Shown here in pieces: positions 1 to 7,608 of a DNA stretch of 49,563 nucleotides. Position 1 is the first letter of the stretch, and the number at the start of each line of letters is the position of its first letter. Source of the DNA: Acidobacteriota bacterium. Lineage in GTDB: Bacteria; Acidobacteriota; Thermoanaerobaculia; Thermoanaerobaculales; Thermoanaerobaculaceae. Location: the NCBI GenBank assembly GCA_003158745.1, contig PMLC01000060.1, forward strand, positions 1 to 49,563, in the 5' to 3' direction. Below the pieces are notes generated by a model. It did not search any database and was not told the origin of the DNA. It was given only the letters and a program-made list of their open reading frames with translations. A program made the position numbers and the translations under genes.

Positions 1-236
1 CCACTGGTACCGAGTGTGTCGCCTCGCTTCTCCCGTCTGCAGCGATCTGAGCGACGATCTCGCACGAGCCGAAGCGGCCGCCCGGTTCCAATGTGGCGCC
101 GCCCTCTTGATGTCGGTTCTGACGCTGTTTCAGCCGGAGAGCCCATGTCTCCTTCGGTGGCCGCCACCCCATGAGCAGGCCTATCAACGGGGTGAGAAGG
201 AGCGGCTAGGCTACGTCCTGAAGGCGGAGGCGGGCG
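1..236. other. window edge, no gene assigned
   Basis: No convincing coding region is seen here. The open frames in this stretch lack family-like sequence. A purine-rich stretch (gaaggcggagg) just before position 237 serves as ribosome binding site for the aldo/keto reductase. Confidence 0.5.
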
Positions 237-1244
237 ATGGAGTACCGCACTCTCGGCAGCAGCGGCCTGCGCGTTTCGGTGGCGGGATTGGGCTGCAACA
301 ACCTCGGCGGCCGCATCGATCTCGCGGCGACCAAAGCGGTGGTGGCCGCAGCGCTCAACGCGGGCATCACCTTCTTCGATACGGCGTGCATCTGCGGCGA
401 CGGCAAATCCGAGGAGTTCCTGGGCCAAGCGCTCGGCTCGCGGCGTAAAGACGTCGTCATCGCTACGAAGTTCGGCATGGAACGCGACGATCCCGAGTCG
501 GGCGGGTCGCGCCGCTACGTCATGAGCGCGGTCGAAACAAGCCTCAAGGCGCTCGGCACCGACTGGATCGACCTCTACCAGTTGCACCAGTCAGACCCGC
601 GGACGCCCATCGAGGAGACGCTGGATGCGCTCGACACCCTCGTTGACCAGGGCAACGCTCGCTACGCAGGCTGTTCGAATTGCATGGGCTGGCAGATCGC
701 CGACGCGCAATGGACCGCGATCCAGCATGGCTTCCGCCGGTTCGTGTCGGCGCAGAACCAGTGGGGCCTGCTCCACCGTGACATCGAAACCGAGGTCGTG
801 CCGGCGTGCGTACGCTTCGGAATTGGTGTCCTGCCGTACTTTCCGCTCGCCTCGGGGTTTCTCACCGGCAAAGTCAGGCGCGGGCAGAAACCTCCACCGG
901 ACAGTCTGCTGTCCGCCGTTCAGTTTGCCACGCTGCTCACCGATTCGAACTTCGACACGCTCGATCGCCTCGAGGCGTGGGGTCGTGCGCACGGGCGGTC
1001 GCTCCTCGGGATCGCGTTGGCATGGCTGGCCAGCCAGCCGGTGGTTTCCCCGGTGATCGCGGGCGCGACGAAGCCCGAACAATTGCGTGCCAACGTCGAC
1101 GCGACCACGACCGATTTTGGTGGCGGCGAGATCCACGAGCTCGGCGAACTCGTCGGTTTTTGGCCGCCGACCTGTCACCCGGAGGCGACGGAAGGCAAAC
1201 GCCGATCGGGGTTGGCCGCCCACCTGTCACGGTCTCGCGTATGA
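237..1244 (+). CDS. aldo/keto reductase family protein lacking catalytic Tyr
   Basis: A 335-residue TIM-barrel oxidoreductase of the aldo/keto reductase family, which normally reduces aldehydes and ketones with NADPH in the cytoplasm. Family landmarks: N-terminal MEYRTLGSSGL, the active-site segment FDTACICGDGKSEEFLG (about 47-61), VVIATKFG with Lys78, and LYQLHQSDP with His117. The family tetrad is Asp, Tyr, Lys, His. Here Asp48, Lys78 and His117 are present, but the Tyr position is Cys53 (codon TGC, one base from TAC). The last ~30 residues, from about GFWPPTCHP, do not look like the usual family C-terminus and appear to be read-through into intergenic DNA. The start is supported by a Shine-Dalgarno-like gaaggcggagg. 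The fold call is firm; activity is doubtful. Confidence 0.85.
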   Translation: MEYRTLGSSGLRVSVAGLGCNNLGGRIDLAATKAVVAAALNAGITFFDTACICGDGKSEEFLGQALGSRRKDVVIATKFGMERDDPESGGSRRYVMSAVETSLKALGTDWIDLYQLHQSDPRTPIEETLDALDTLVDQGNARYAGCSNCMGWQIADAQWTAIQHGFRRFVSAQNQWGLLHRDIETEVVPACVRFGIGVLPYFPLASGFLTGKVRRGQKPPPDSLLSAVQFATLLTDSNFDTLDRLEAWGRAHGRSLLGIALAWLASQPVVSPVIAGATKPEQLRANVDATTTDFGGGEIHELGELVGFWPPTCHPEATEGKRRSGLAAHLSRSRV

Positions 1245-1405
1245 GGCCAGGCGCAAGTTCCTTGTTTCCCCGCATCGTCACTGCCCTCAGCGGTCGCACG
1301 CCAGGGTTGTAGTGACCCTCTGCCATCAATCCACCTTGGGTTCTTGTTGGGCGCGGTACCGACGGGCGGGGTAAAATTGGCAGCAAGGGGCACAGAGGAG
1401 GAGCT

Positions 1406-1759
1406 ATGGAACGCGTGCAGTTCATTACCCACAGAGGGACCAAGGTCCTCAAGGTCGACCTCTCACATGGCGCGAGTGTCGAGGACAACATCGGTACTCT
1501 GCACAAGGTGAAGACCGTCATTAGCACCAAGCCACCGAGATCGCTCCTGATCCTGATGGACGTAACCAAGACGCGCTTCAATATCAGTGCCGTCGAGGAG
1601 CTAAAGAACTTCAGCAAGTTCATCACGCCCTTTGTCAAGGCAAGTGCGGTCATGGGAGCCGTTGGGATCATCTACGACGCCGTCGTCAGGTTGGTCGGCA
1701 GGGACATCGCCCGCTTCGACACGGAGGAGCAGGCGCTCGACTGGTTGGCGGAGCAGTAG
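1406..1759 (+). CDS. small SpoIIAA/STAS-like protein
   Basis: A 117-residue soluble protein with alternating strands and helices, and a clear gaggagg ribosome binding site before ATG 1406. The order (N-terminal strand, a hydrophobic strand SLLILMDVTKT near 50, long helices, and a C-terminal EEQALDWL helix) resembles the SpoIIAA-like/STAS-SEC14 fold found in many environmental bacteria. That assignment rests on pattern memory, not on a catalytic motif. No enzyme function is visible. It stands alone between the aldo/keto reductase and the alcohol dehydrogenase, and ends about 23 bases before a possible promoter for the latter. Confidence 0.75.
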   Translation: MERVQFITHRGTKVLKVDLSHGASVEDNIGTLHKVKTVISTKPPRSLLILMDVTKTRFNISAVEELKNFSKFITPFVKASAVMGAVGIIYDAVVRLVGRDIARFDTEEQALDWLAEQ

Positions 1760-1779
1760 ACGGACGCAGATGCCATTCC

Positions 1780-1788
1780 TGCTAGCAT
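1780..1788 (+). promoter_or_regulatory. extended -10 promoter candidate for the alcohol dehydrogenase
   Basis: TGCTAGCAT, an extended -10 (TG-N-TAGCAT) with no clear -35 box, lies about 100 bases before ATG 1888. Similar TGCTAnnnT sites precede other genes in this window. Confidence 0.35.
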
Positions 1789-1887
1789 GATGGGGGGCAA
1801 GTTCCTACGGAAGATGTCGGGGCAACTCTCGGTTGACCTATGGGGTGGGTCGAAGCGACAAGAGAGCAGATGCGATAAGGAGGCTCA

Positions 1888-2943
1888 ATGATGTCCGGGA
1901 TTCCAGCCTATGCGGCGGCCGCTGCGAAATCACCCTTGGTGTCCTTCACCATCGAGCGACGCGAGCCGGGGGAGCACGACGTGCTCATCGACATCCTCTA
2001 CTGCGGCGTCTGCCACTCGGACATTCACCAGGTCCGCGACGAATGGGGCGGCGCCCTCTTCCCGATGGTGCCCGGTCACGAGATCATCGGCCGGGTGGCT
2101 GGGACGGGTGCTCGCGTCACGCGATTCAAGAAGGGTGATTTGGCGGGTGTCGGCTGCATGGTGGATTCGTGCCGCGTTTGCGACCCATGCCGCCGCGACC
2201 TCGAGCAGTTCTGCGAGAAGGGCGCCGCCTTCACCTACAACGGCACCGAGATGGACCGGAAGACACCGACCTTCGGCGGCTACTCCACGCAGGTTGTCGT
2301 GGACGAGCGCTTTACGCTGAAGGTACCGGAGGGCCTCGACCCGGCCGGCGCGGCCCCTCTCCTGTGCGCCGGCATCACCACCTATTCGCCGCTGCGCCAG
2401 TGGAACTGTAAGGCCGGTGACCGGGTGGGCGTGGTGGGTTTGGGCGGCCTGGGCCACATGGCGGTGAAGCTGGCCGCCTCGATGGGTGCGGACGTCACTA
2501 TGCTTAGCACCTCTCGCAGGAAGGAAGAGGACGCGCGCCGTCTGGGGGCGGACGCGTTCGCGCTCACCTCGGATGAGGCGACGTTCGCGAAGCTCGCCGG
2601 TCACTTCGATCTCATCATCGACACCATCTCGGTCGCGCACGACTACAACAAGTACCTGGGGATGCTCAAGGTCCAGAGTGCGATGGTGATCGTCGGCGTT
2701 CCGGCCCAACCAACGCCGGTGTACGCGTTCTCCCTGATCGGCGGGAACAAGAGACTGGCCGGCTCGCTCATCGGAGGCATCGCCGAGACGCAGGAGGTGC
2801 TCGACTACTGCGGCAAGCGCAAGATCGTCTCGGAGATTGAGATCATCCCGATCCAGAAGATCAACGAGGCCTATGAACGGATGCTCAGAGGGGACGTGCG
2901 CTACCGCTTCGTCATCGACATCGCGAGCCTGAAGGGGTCGTGA
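1888..2943 (+). CDS. zinc-dependent NAD(P) alcohol dehydrogenase (CAD/YahK type)
   Basis: A 351-residue medium-chain dehydrogenase/reductase of the cinnamyl-alcohol dehydrogenase-like group, which interconverts alcohols and aldehydes. Catalytic zinc ligands are visible: Cys42 in CGVCHSD, His64 in PGHE and Cys160 in LLCAG. The structural zinc lobe has SCRVCDPC and a following Cys (about 90-108). The Rossmann motif GVVGLGGLGHMA lies near 180, and the following segment STSRRKEEDARRLGAD fits NADP binding. Start ATG 1888 follows an aaggagg site; a second ATG is the next codon. All key residues are intact, unlike the neighbouring aldo/keto reductase and the dehydrogenase stump downstream. Confidence 0.95.
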   Translation: MMSGIPAYAAAAAKSPLVSFTIERREPGEHDVLIDILYCGVCHSDIHQVRDEWGGALFPMVPGHEIIGRVAGTGARVTRFKKGDLAGVGCMVDSCRVCDPCRRDLEQFCEKGAAFTYNGTEMDRKTPTFGGYSTQVVVDERFTLKVPEGLDPAGAAPLLCAGITTYSPLRQWNCKAGDRVGVVGLGGLGHMAVKLAASMGADVTMLSTSRRKEEDARRLGADAFALTSDEATFAKLAGHFDLIIDTISVAHDYNKYLGMLKVQSAMVIVGVPAQPTPVYAFSLIGGNKRLAGSLIGGIAETQEVLDYCGKRKIVSEIEIIPIQKINEAYERMLRGDVRYRFVIDIASLKGS

Positions 2944-3005
2944 CCCACTCCGGCCAAGCCAGCTTGAGTTCTTGGGCTGGTCTGGAACCAGAAGAGACGA
3001 ACCCA

Positions 3006-3119
3006 ATGCCGCTGATGAGAGCCGTGCAAGAGAGTAGACCGGGTGGAGATTTTGAGCTCGTTCAAAGGGAGGTTCCCACTCCAAAGGCCGCCGATGTCTT
3101 GATCAAGGTGGAAGCATAA
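3006..3119 (+). pseudogene. N-terminal stump of a second alcohol dehydrogenase
   Basis: From ATG 3006 a frame reads MPLMRAVQESRPGGDFEL, continues with VQREVPTPKAADVLIKVEA and stops after 37 codons. This matches the start of many zinc alcohol dehydrogenases, where the next residues would be the zinc-binding CG(V/I)CHSD. The rest of the gene is absent; the small membrane protein gene begins 11 bases later. It follows a complete dehydrogenase of the same superfamily, but its N-terminus differs, so it is not a simple duplicate. Most likely it is the remnant of a deletion. Confidence 0.7.
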
Positions 3120-3130
3120 GATGGTCCGGA

Positions 3131-3457
3131 ATGGAGAAAACGATGCGCTGGTACCAGTACGTGGCGTACTTTTTCGGAGGAGCCTTCCTCGCGAACACGC
3201 TGCCTCATCTCGGTAATGGGATCTCGGGGCACCCGTTCCAGAGTCCCTTCGCGTCGCCGCCCGGGGTAGGTTTGTCCTCGGCGACGGTTAACGTCCTATG
3301 GGGTCTCTTCAACCTCGCGGCCGCCTACCTGCTCGTCTGTCGCGTCGGGAGCTTCGATCTGCGCAAGACCCGACACGTGCTCATCCTCGCGGTGGGCATC
3401 CTAATCATGTCGGTCATGCTTGCCCGCGGATTTGGTCGGTTCCACGGGGGGCTGTGA
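3131..3457 (+). CDS. small hypothetical membrane protein
   Basis: A 108-residue protein with three hydrophobic stretches: about 8-25 (YVAYFFGGAFLANTLP), 52-72 (NVLWGLFNLAAAYLLV) and 82-100 (HVLILAVGILIMSVML). It contains no catalytic motif. The start is uncertain: ATG 3143 has a ggag eight bases upstream and gives a protein four residues shorter, starting MRWYQ. I do not recognise the family; a three-helix inner-membrane protein is the safe description. Confidence 0.65.
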   Translation: MEKTMRWYQYVAYFFGGAFLANTLPHLGNGISGHPFQSPFASPPGVGLSSATVNVLWGLFNLAAAYLLVCRVGSFDLRKTRHVLILAVGILIMSVMLARGFGRFHGGL

Positions 3458-4003
3458 GCTTGCGTTTGCAGAAAAAGAGGTAAGATCAATCGTTCCAAAG
3501 TCAATCAGATTACAGGCAAGTCGATTGGCCACTGGGTCGTGGGCGCAGATCCGGAGCCAGCCGTGCGACGCCTCTGAGTCGCCCTTTGCCCTTCGACAAA
3601 GAAGATCATGTCTATCATCTTCGCCCGAGTGCAGAGGCGTGTCGTAGCAATCCCTGTCCCGAAATCGAGCGTGGCGACAGTCTTGCGCTGAGTCTCAATC
3701 GTGGCATCGTTAACCCTGTAGAACTCACCCAGTTCAACCAATGCCTGCTGGCCGAACGTCCTCAACCCGAAGCCGTTCATGAAGTAGTTGTCGAAAGCCG
3801 ACGTGCTCCCGGACAGGCCGAGGGTCCCCCGATGGAGAAGAGATGTGAGTCTGGTGGCAGCCGCCTCGGAGCCTGCGCTGTAGGTCACGTTGTTGCCAGT
3901 CCGCGCGCGGTGATCGGGGAAGGAAGGTCTGGATCCAGTCGCCGCGGGTGGATGGCTGTAGATGGGGGCGGCGGATGGATGGAAACGTGGATGAAAACAA
4001 CTT
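3458..4003. other. gap with no clear gene; possible coding remnant
   Basis: No gene is assigned with confidence. Open frames exist on both strands. The minus-strand frame 4032-3505 (175 codons) contains a protein-like stretch (SAFDNYFMNGFGLRTFGQQ and ELGEFYRVNDATIETQRKT) flanked by low-complexity Pro/Arg-rich sequence. It may be a fragment of a decayed gene. The plus-strand frame 3586-4035 looks like its shadow. Confidence 0.3.
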
Positions 4004-4004
4004 C

Positions 4005-4022
4005 GGCCACCCTGCGGTGGCC
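4005..4022 (-). terminator. hairpin after the tRNA pair
   Basis: GGCCACC and GGTGGCC form a perfect 7-bp stem around a 4-base loop. On the minus strand it lies about 20 bases beyond the end of tRNA-Asp and is followed by a weakly T-rich gaagttgttttc. This suits a terminator for the tRNA transcript. Confidence 0.5.
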
Positions 4023-4041
4023 CGTAAGTCATTAATTTGAT

Positions 4042-4118
<77 letters not shown>

Positions 4119-4149
4119 GCTCGCTGCACTGCCCTGTTCGCCCGGCGGG

Positions 4150-4224
4150 TGGTGGGAGGTGTGGGATTTGAACCCGCGACCCCCTGCGTGTAAGGCAGGT
4201 GCTCTCCCGCTGAGCTAACCTCCC
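4150..4224 (-). tRNA. tRNA-Val (TAC)
   Basis: A 75-base cloverleaf. The acceptor GGGAGGT pairs with ACCTCCC, followed by discriminator A and an encoded CCA. The D arm is GCTCAGCGGGAGAGC. The anticodon loop CTTACAC, with anticodon TAC, sits on CCTGC/GCAGG, and the T loop is TTCAAAT. It is first in the tRNA pair. A small GCGGAC/GTCCGC hairpin lies directly upstream in the leader. Confidence 0.97.
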
Positions 4225-4253
4225 GCGGACGGTGTCCGCCCCGGGGAGCAGTT

Positions 4254-4282
4254 ATGCTAGAGGCCTGTGCACCTGGTGTCAA
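4254..4282 (-). promoter_or_regulatory. sigma-70 promoter of the tRNA-Val/Asp pair
   Basis: On the minus strand a perfect -35 TTGACA (4282-4277) is separated by exactly 17 bases from -10 TAGCAT (4259-4254). Predicted initiation is near 4247, about 23 bases before tRNA-Val. This is the strongest promoter seen in the window. Confidence 0.8.
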
Positions 4283-4335
4283 GCCGGTGCGGCACCCACG
4301 TTGTCTTGCAGGAGGACGATCGGGGGAGGCGCAAG

Positions 4336-4809
4336 ATGTTCGCCAGGAACCTCCTGCCGGTGGAATTCACGGATCTTACGCCGCGCCCGCTCCGTCTTGC
4401 GCTTGAGCTGGGCGGAACGCCCGTTGGGGCGCGTGTCACCCTGCTGTCGGTCCTGGACGACTCGTTCCCAAACCCCGACGTCCTTTCTCGTTCCGGCTCC
4501 CTCGGGCGGACTACCCCGGCACCTGCGCGACGAGGCGAGGTTCAGGATGGAAAAGCCCAGGCCGAGGTAGGGGGAGGGCGAGAGATCGAGGTCCGCGTTG
4601 TGCGCGGCCATGCCGTGCAAACCACCGTCTCCTTCGCTGAGACGGAGCGTTGCGACCTCATCGTGATGGCAACACGCGGCACGCGAGGGTTCCACCACGC
4701 TCTCCTCGGCTCGGTGACCTACAAGGTCATCCGGCAGGTGCGCTGTCCGGTCCTGATGGTGCGGCTGCACTTGGGAAGCGCACGTCGCGCAGCCCGGCCG
4801 CCACCATGA
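4336..4809 (+). CDS. universal stress protein (UspA family)
   Basis: A 157-residue single-domain universal stress protein. The N-terminal strand FARNLLPVEF is followed by helix TPRPLRLALELG, and the C-terminal half has CDLIVMATRGTRGF, ALLGSVTYKVI and CPVLMVR. The ATP-binding family pattern G-x2-G-x9-G-(S/T) is present except that the first Gly is Ala. A longer frame opens at 4267, but ATG 4336 is preferred because of the gggggagg site just upstream and because the Usp fold begins there. The last ~13 residues go beyond the usual end and overlap, tail to tail, the 3' end of the membrane protein gene at 4727. Such proteins bind nucleotides in stress or growth arrest; no specific role is inferred. 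Confidence 0.85.
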   Translation: MFARNLLPVEFTDLTPRPLRLALELGGTPVGARVTLLSVLDDSFPNPDVLSRSGSLGRTTPAPARRGEVQDGKAQAEVGGGREIEVRVVRGHAVQTTVSFAETERCDLIVMATRGTRGFHHALLGSVTYKVIRQVRCPVLMVRLHLGSARRAARPPP

Positions 4810-6007
4810 TCGGGAGGGGCACGGCGAGCTCACGATCAAGCGAGAATCTCAGCATGTGGTCGAGTTTGAGCGGCGACGTGAGGTACGCCGCCAGCAGTGC
4901 AACCGCCCACACGCCCACAACGATCCAGATCGCGGGCGCGTCGCTTCCGCGGACCGCTGCGAGCGCCGCCACCCACGCGACGAGCAGCGCCACGAGGGTG
5001 GGTGTCGCGACCGACCAGGCTTCGCCCGGCAAGTGCAGGAGTCGGTTCCCAACCCATGCGGGTGAGAGAACGCTCACGTACCCCTGGACGCCGTGGAGCG
5101 TTGCAGCGACGCGCCAGCACGCAACGGATCCCAACGTCGCTGCAGCGACTGCGAGCGCGGCGCGCCGTGGCGATGTCCGCCAGGCGGCGATCGCAAGGGC
5201 GGTCGCAAGCGCGGCGCCCTCATTCTTGGTCATCGCCAGAATCGCGCAGGCACCTGCGGTTGTGATCCACGCACCTCGGTGTTTGAGGGCCATTCGGGGC
5301 AGCGAAGCCACACCCATACTGATTCCGAAGGCGATCAGCGGCTCGGCGTACCCGGAGTAGGCAACCGTCGGTGTGAAGACCACCGGGATCCAGGCGCCCA
5401 CAGTGGCCGCCAGCGCACGCACCGGAGCCGGCGCCGGAGCCGAACACTCCCAGCAGGCCGCCGCGATCCCGACCACGAAGAGCGCCTGCCATGCGGCGGC
5501 CGTCGTACCCGGGTCGCCGCCGAAGATCACGCCCGTGGCGATAAGGTCCGACCAGAGCGGTGGGTAGTCGGGGTGGGCGAGCCAGTCCGGAGGCCGCGTG
5601 AGCCACGCGAAATCGTGACGGCCGGCGAGCGCGAACACCTTGGCCTTCAGGCCCCATGAGTAGCGAAAGTCCCAACCAAACGAGGGGACGACCGCCACCA
5701 CGAGGGCACGAGCGGCTACTGCAGCGGCCGCAACCGCGCCCCACGTCCGCTCGCGCCGGCTGGATGGCTCTACCGTCGGTTGAGCGAAGAAGCCGGCCGC
5801 CGCCGCAATAGATGCGGGGAGCGCCAGCAGGGTCTGGGTCCAGCGAATCCCCGCCGCGTCGAGGACGACGAGCGAGGTCCCCATGAGCGCGATGCCCCAC
5901 AGCACGGTTCCCGACACGGCGCCGGGAGCACCGGGAAGCCGCCGATGCCAGCGCCCGATGCCCCAACCTCCGAGCACCGAGAGGGCGACGGGAAGCCATG
6001 CGCTCAA
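4727..6007 (-). CDS. polytopic membrane protein, possible GT-C-like glycosyltransferase
   Basis: About 426 residues with roughly ten hydrophobic segments. Between them lies a loop with FGWDFRYSWGLKAKVFALAG, then HPDYPPLWSDL, a pattern like the first extracytoplasmic loop of GT-C/ArnT-type membrane glycosyltransferases. Later segments include TPTVAYSGYAEPL and AILAMTKNEG, seen in membrane proteins of that general kind. The frame is open further upstream to 6406, but that part is Arg/Pro-rich and is a shadow of the gene before it. The proposed start is TTG 6007, which overlaps the stop of the upstream gene (TTGA), suggesting translational coupling. The function is inferred from topology only. 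Confidence 0.7.
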   Translation of the reverse strand: MSAWLPVALSVLGGWGIGRWHRRLPGAPGAVSGTVLWGIALMGTSLVVLDAAGIRWTQTLLALPASIAAAAGFFAQPTVEPSSRRERTWGAVAAAAVAARALVVAVVPSFGWDFRYSWGLKAKVFALAGRHDFAWLTRPPDWLAHPDYPPLWSDLIATGVIFGGDPGTTAAAWQALFVVGIAAACWECSAPAPAPVRALAATVGAWIPVVFTPTVAYSGYAEPLIAFGISMGVASLPRMALKHRGAWITTAGACAILAMTKNEGAALATALAIAAWRTSPRRAALAVAAATLGSVACWRVAATLHGVQGYVSVLSPAWVGNRLLHLPGEAWSVATPTLVALLVAWVAALAAVRGSDAPAIWIVVGVWAVALLAAYLTSPLKLDHMLRFSLDRELAVPLPIMVAAGLRDVRFPSAAAPSGPDSAPAG

Positions 6008-6396
6008 CGCGGCGTCCGCCGAAACAGTCGCAATTGCCCGGATCCCCAGGTCTTGCTCCAGCCTGGCGGCTCCGATCGGGCATCGGTCGTCACGACCGTG
6101 TCGTAGTGCGAATCGAGCGGGAACTCCAGCATGGGGGTCCACCGCACGTCCGGCCGGCGCCAGGCGGCCTCGAGGAGCAGGAACCTGTTGTACGCGTCGC
6201 TGACCCCGAGTTGAGCGAGGAGCGCTGCGGAGGTACCTGGGGAGAGCGGCGCACTCGCTAGCGGGGCGATCAGGCCCTCCCACGGCGGCACACGCGGGAG
6301 GCTGCGATCGGGGTGGACGAGAAACGCCACGCCAAGGGCACACGAAATCGCCGCGGCCAGGAAGGCCGACCGTCCTTGAAAGGCCTTCACGGGCAC
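6004..6396 (-). CDS. small exported or membrane-anchored protein upstream of the GT-C-like gene
   Basis: A 130-residue protein starting at ATG 6396 with one N-terminal hydrophobic segment (SAFLAAAISCALGVAFLV) and then a soluble domain expected outside the membrane. It ends with GQLRLFRRTPR, a common ending of small beta-rich domains. I do not recognise the family. It is the first gene of a two-gene operon, and its TGA overlaps the proposed TTG start of the membrane protein. An alternative is that the two are one protein split by a -1 frameshift; the natural-looking ending argues for two proteins. Confidence 0.7.
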   Translation of the reverse strand: MPVKAFQGRSAFLAAAISCALGVAFLVHPDRSLPRVPPWEGLIAPLASAPLSPGTSAALLAQLGVSDAYNRFLLLEAAWRRPDVRWTPMLEFPLDSHYDTVVTTDARSEPPGWSKTWGSGQLRLFRRTPR

Positions 6397-6473
6397 ACGA
6401 TAGCACGTGGCGGAGCCACGATCAGACTGCGAATGGGTCCCATATTCATTATTTCTGTGTTACAGCTGCCGCC

Positions 6474-7608
6474 ATGTCGGACGCGGACCTGGCCTGGACG
6501 CTCACGTCGCTGGATTTGCCGAGAAGGTGGCCGGATGGGAACGGCTCTCGTTCGAAGACGGTTTTCTCGTCGCGACCACGCCGGACCCGCTCGGTGTCGG
6601 GCGCCTCGCCAACCACGTCCGGGAGCGTCTGCACGGCAACTCGGCGTTCTTCAATGTGAACCGTCACCTCGACCCCACCAACGTCTGCGTGGCGTCGTGT
6701 GGGCTGTGTGCCTTCGCCGACAAGTATGGGGGGTCACGCGGGCGGACGTACGCCGTCGAGCTGGCAGTCGTGATCACAGCCCGCGACGTGACCGAGACGG
6801 TGACCGAACTTCACATCGTCGGCGGCCTGAAGCCCAAACTGGGTGTGGAATTTTGCAAGGTGTTGTTTCAGGCCTTGAAACTGCGCTCTTCGTGGATCCA
6901 CATCAAGGCGCTCAGGATGGTGGAGCTTGACTTCCTCTCGCAGTGCTCCAAGCTGCCGGTCGGGGAGGTCGTGGGCCGCTTCATGACAGCGGGTCTCGAC
7001 TCGTGCCCAAGAGGGGGCGCCGAAATCTCCGCGGACCGGGTACGAGCAAGGATCTGCGACCACAAGGCCTCGGAGGAGCGCGGGCTCGAAATCGCCCGCA
7101 CCGTGCACCGTCTGAGGCTGAGATCCAATTGCACGATGCTGTACGGCCACATCGAAACACCTGAAGAGCGGGGCGATCACCTCGTCCGGCTGCGCGAGCT
7201 GCAGGAGTAAACGGGCGGGTATCAGTGCTTCATCCCGCTTGCCGTTTTACCCTGCCAACACCCGGCGCGACCATCTCGCCCCGACCACCGGACGGCTCGA
7301 CCTTCTGACCAACGCCCTCTCGCGTCTGATGCTGGACAACGTCCCGAACGTCAAGGCGTATTGGATCATGCTGGGCGCGAAGGGCGCCCAGGTGGCCCTG
7401 CACTGCGGTGCCGGCGATCTCCGACGGGACCGTCATCGACGAGCGCATCACCCTTGCGACCGGCGGCGAGGCGGGCGCCAGGATGCCGCGCAGCGAGATC
7501 AAGCACCTCATCCGGGAAGTGCAACGGGTGCCGGTCGAGCGCGGCACTGTCTACCGTGAGCTCTCTGCCCCGCTGGAAATCCGCCGCGCTTCTTGGAAAA
7601 ACGCCTAA
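6474..7608 (+). pseudogene. broken aminofutalosine synthase (MqnE-like radical SAM enzyme)
   Basis: Four pieces in three frames together cover an MqnE-type protein. MSDADLAWTLTSLDL starts at 6474. A second frame carries EKVAGWERLSFEDG, the radical-SAM cysteines CVASCGLC, HIVGGLKPKLG, and SNCTMLYGHIETPEERGDHL, and then meets TAA 7208-7210. YPANTRRDHLAPTTGRLDLL continues in another frame from about 7245. DGTVIDERITLATGGEAG, with IKHLIREVQRVPVERGT, sits in a third. Several normally conserved residues are also altered (for example HPDL becomes KPKL), so this is decay rather than a single sequencing error. MqnE makes aminofutalosine in the futalosine route to menaquinone; this copy cannot encode it. 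Confidence 0.85.

Noticed and set aside
3586-4035. Plus-strand frame beside the tRNAs
   Set aside because: No family resemblance; mirrors the more protein-like minus-strand frame.
4225-4240. GCGGAC/GTCCGC hairpin as a terminator
   Set aside because: It lies between the promoter and tRNA-Val, where termination would abolish the transcript; more likely a leader or processing signal.
6008-6406. N-terminal extension of the GT-C-like protein
   Set aside because: Arg/Pro-rich with no membrane segment; the other frame in the same place encodes a sensible small protein.
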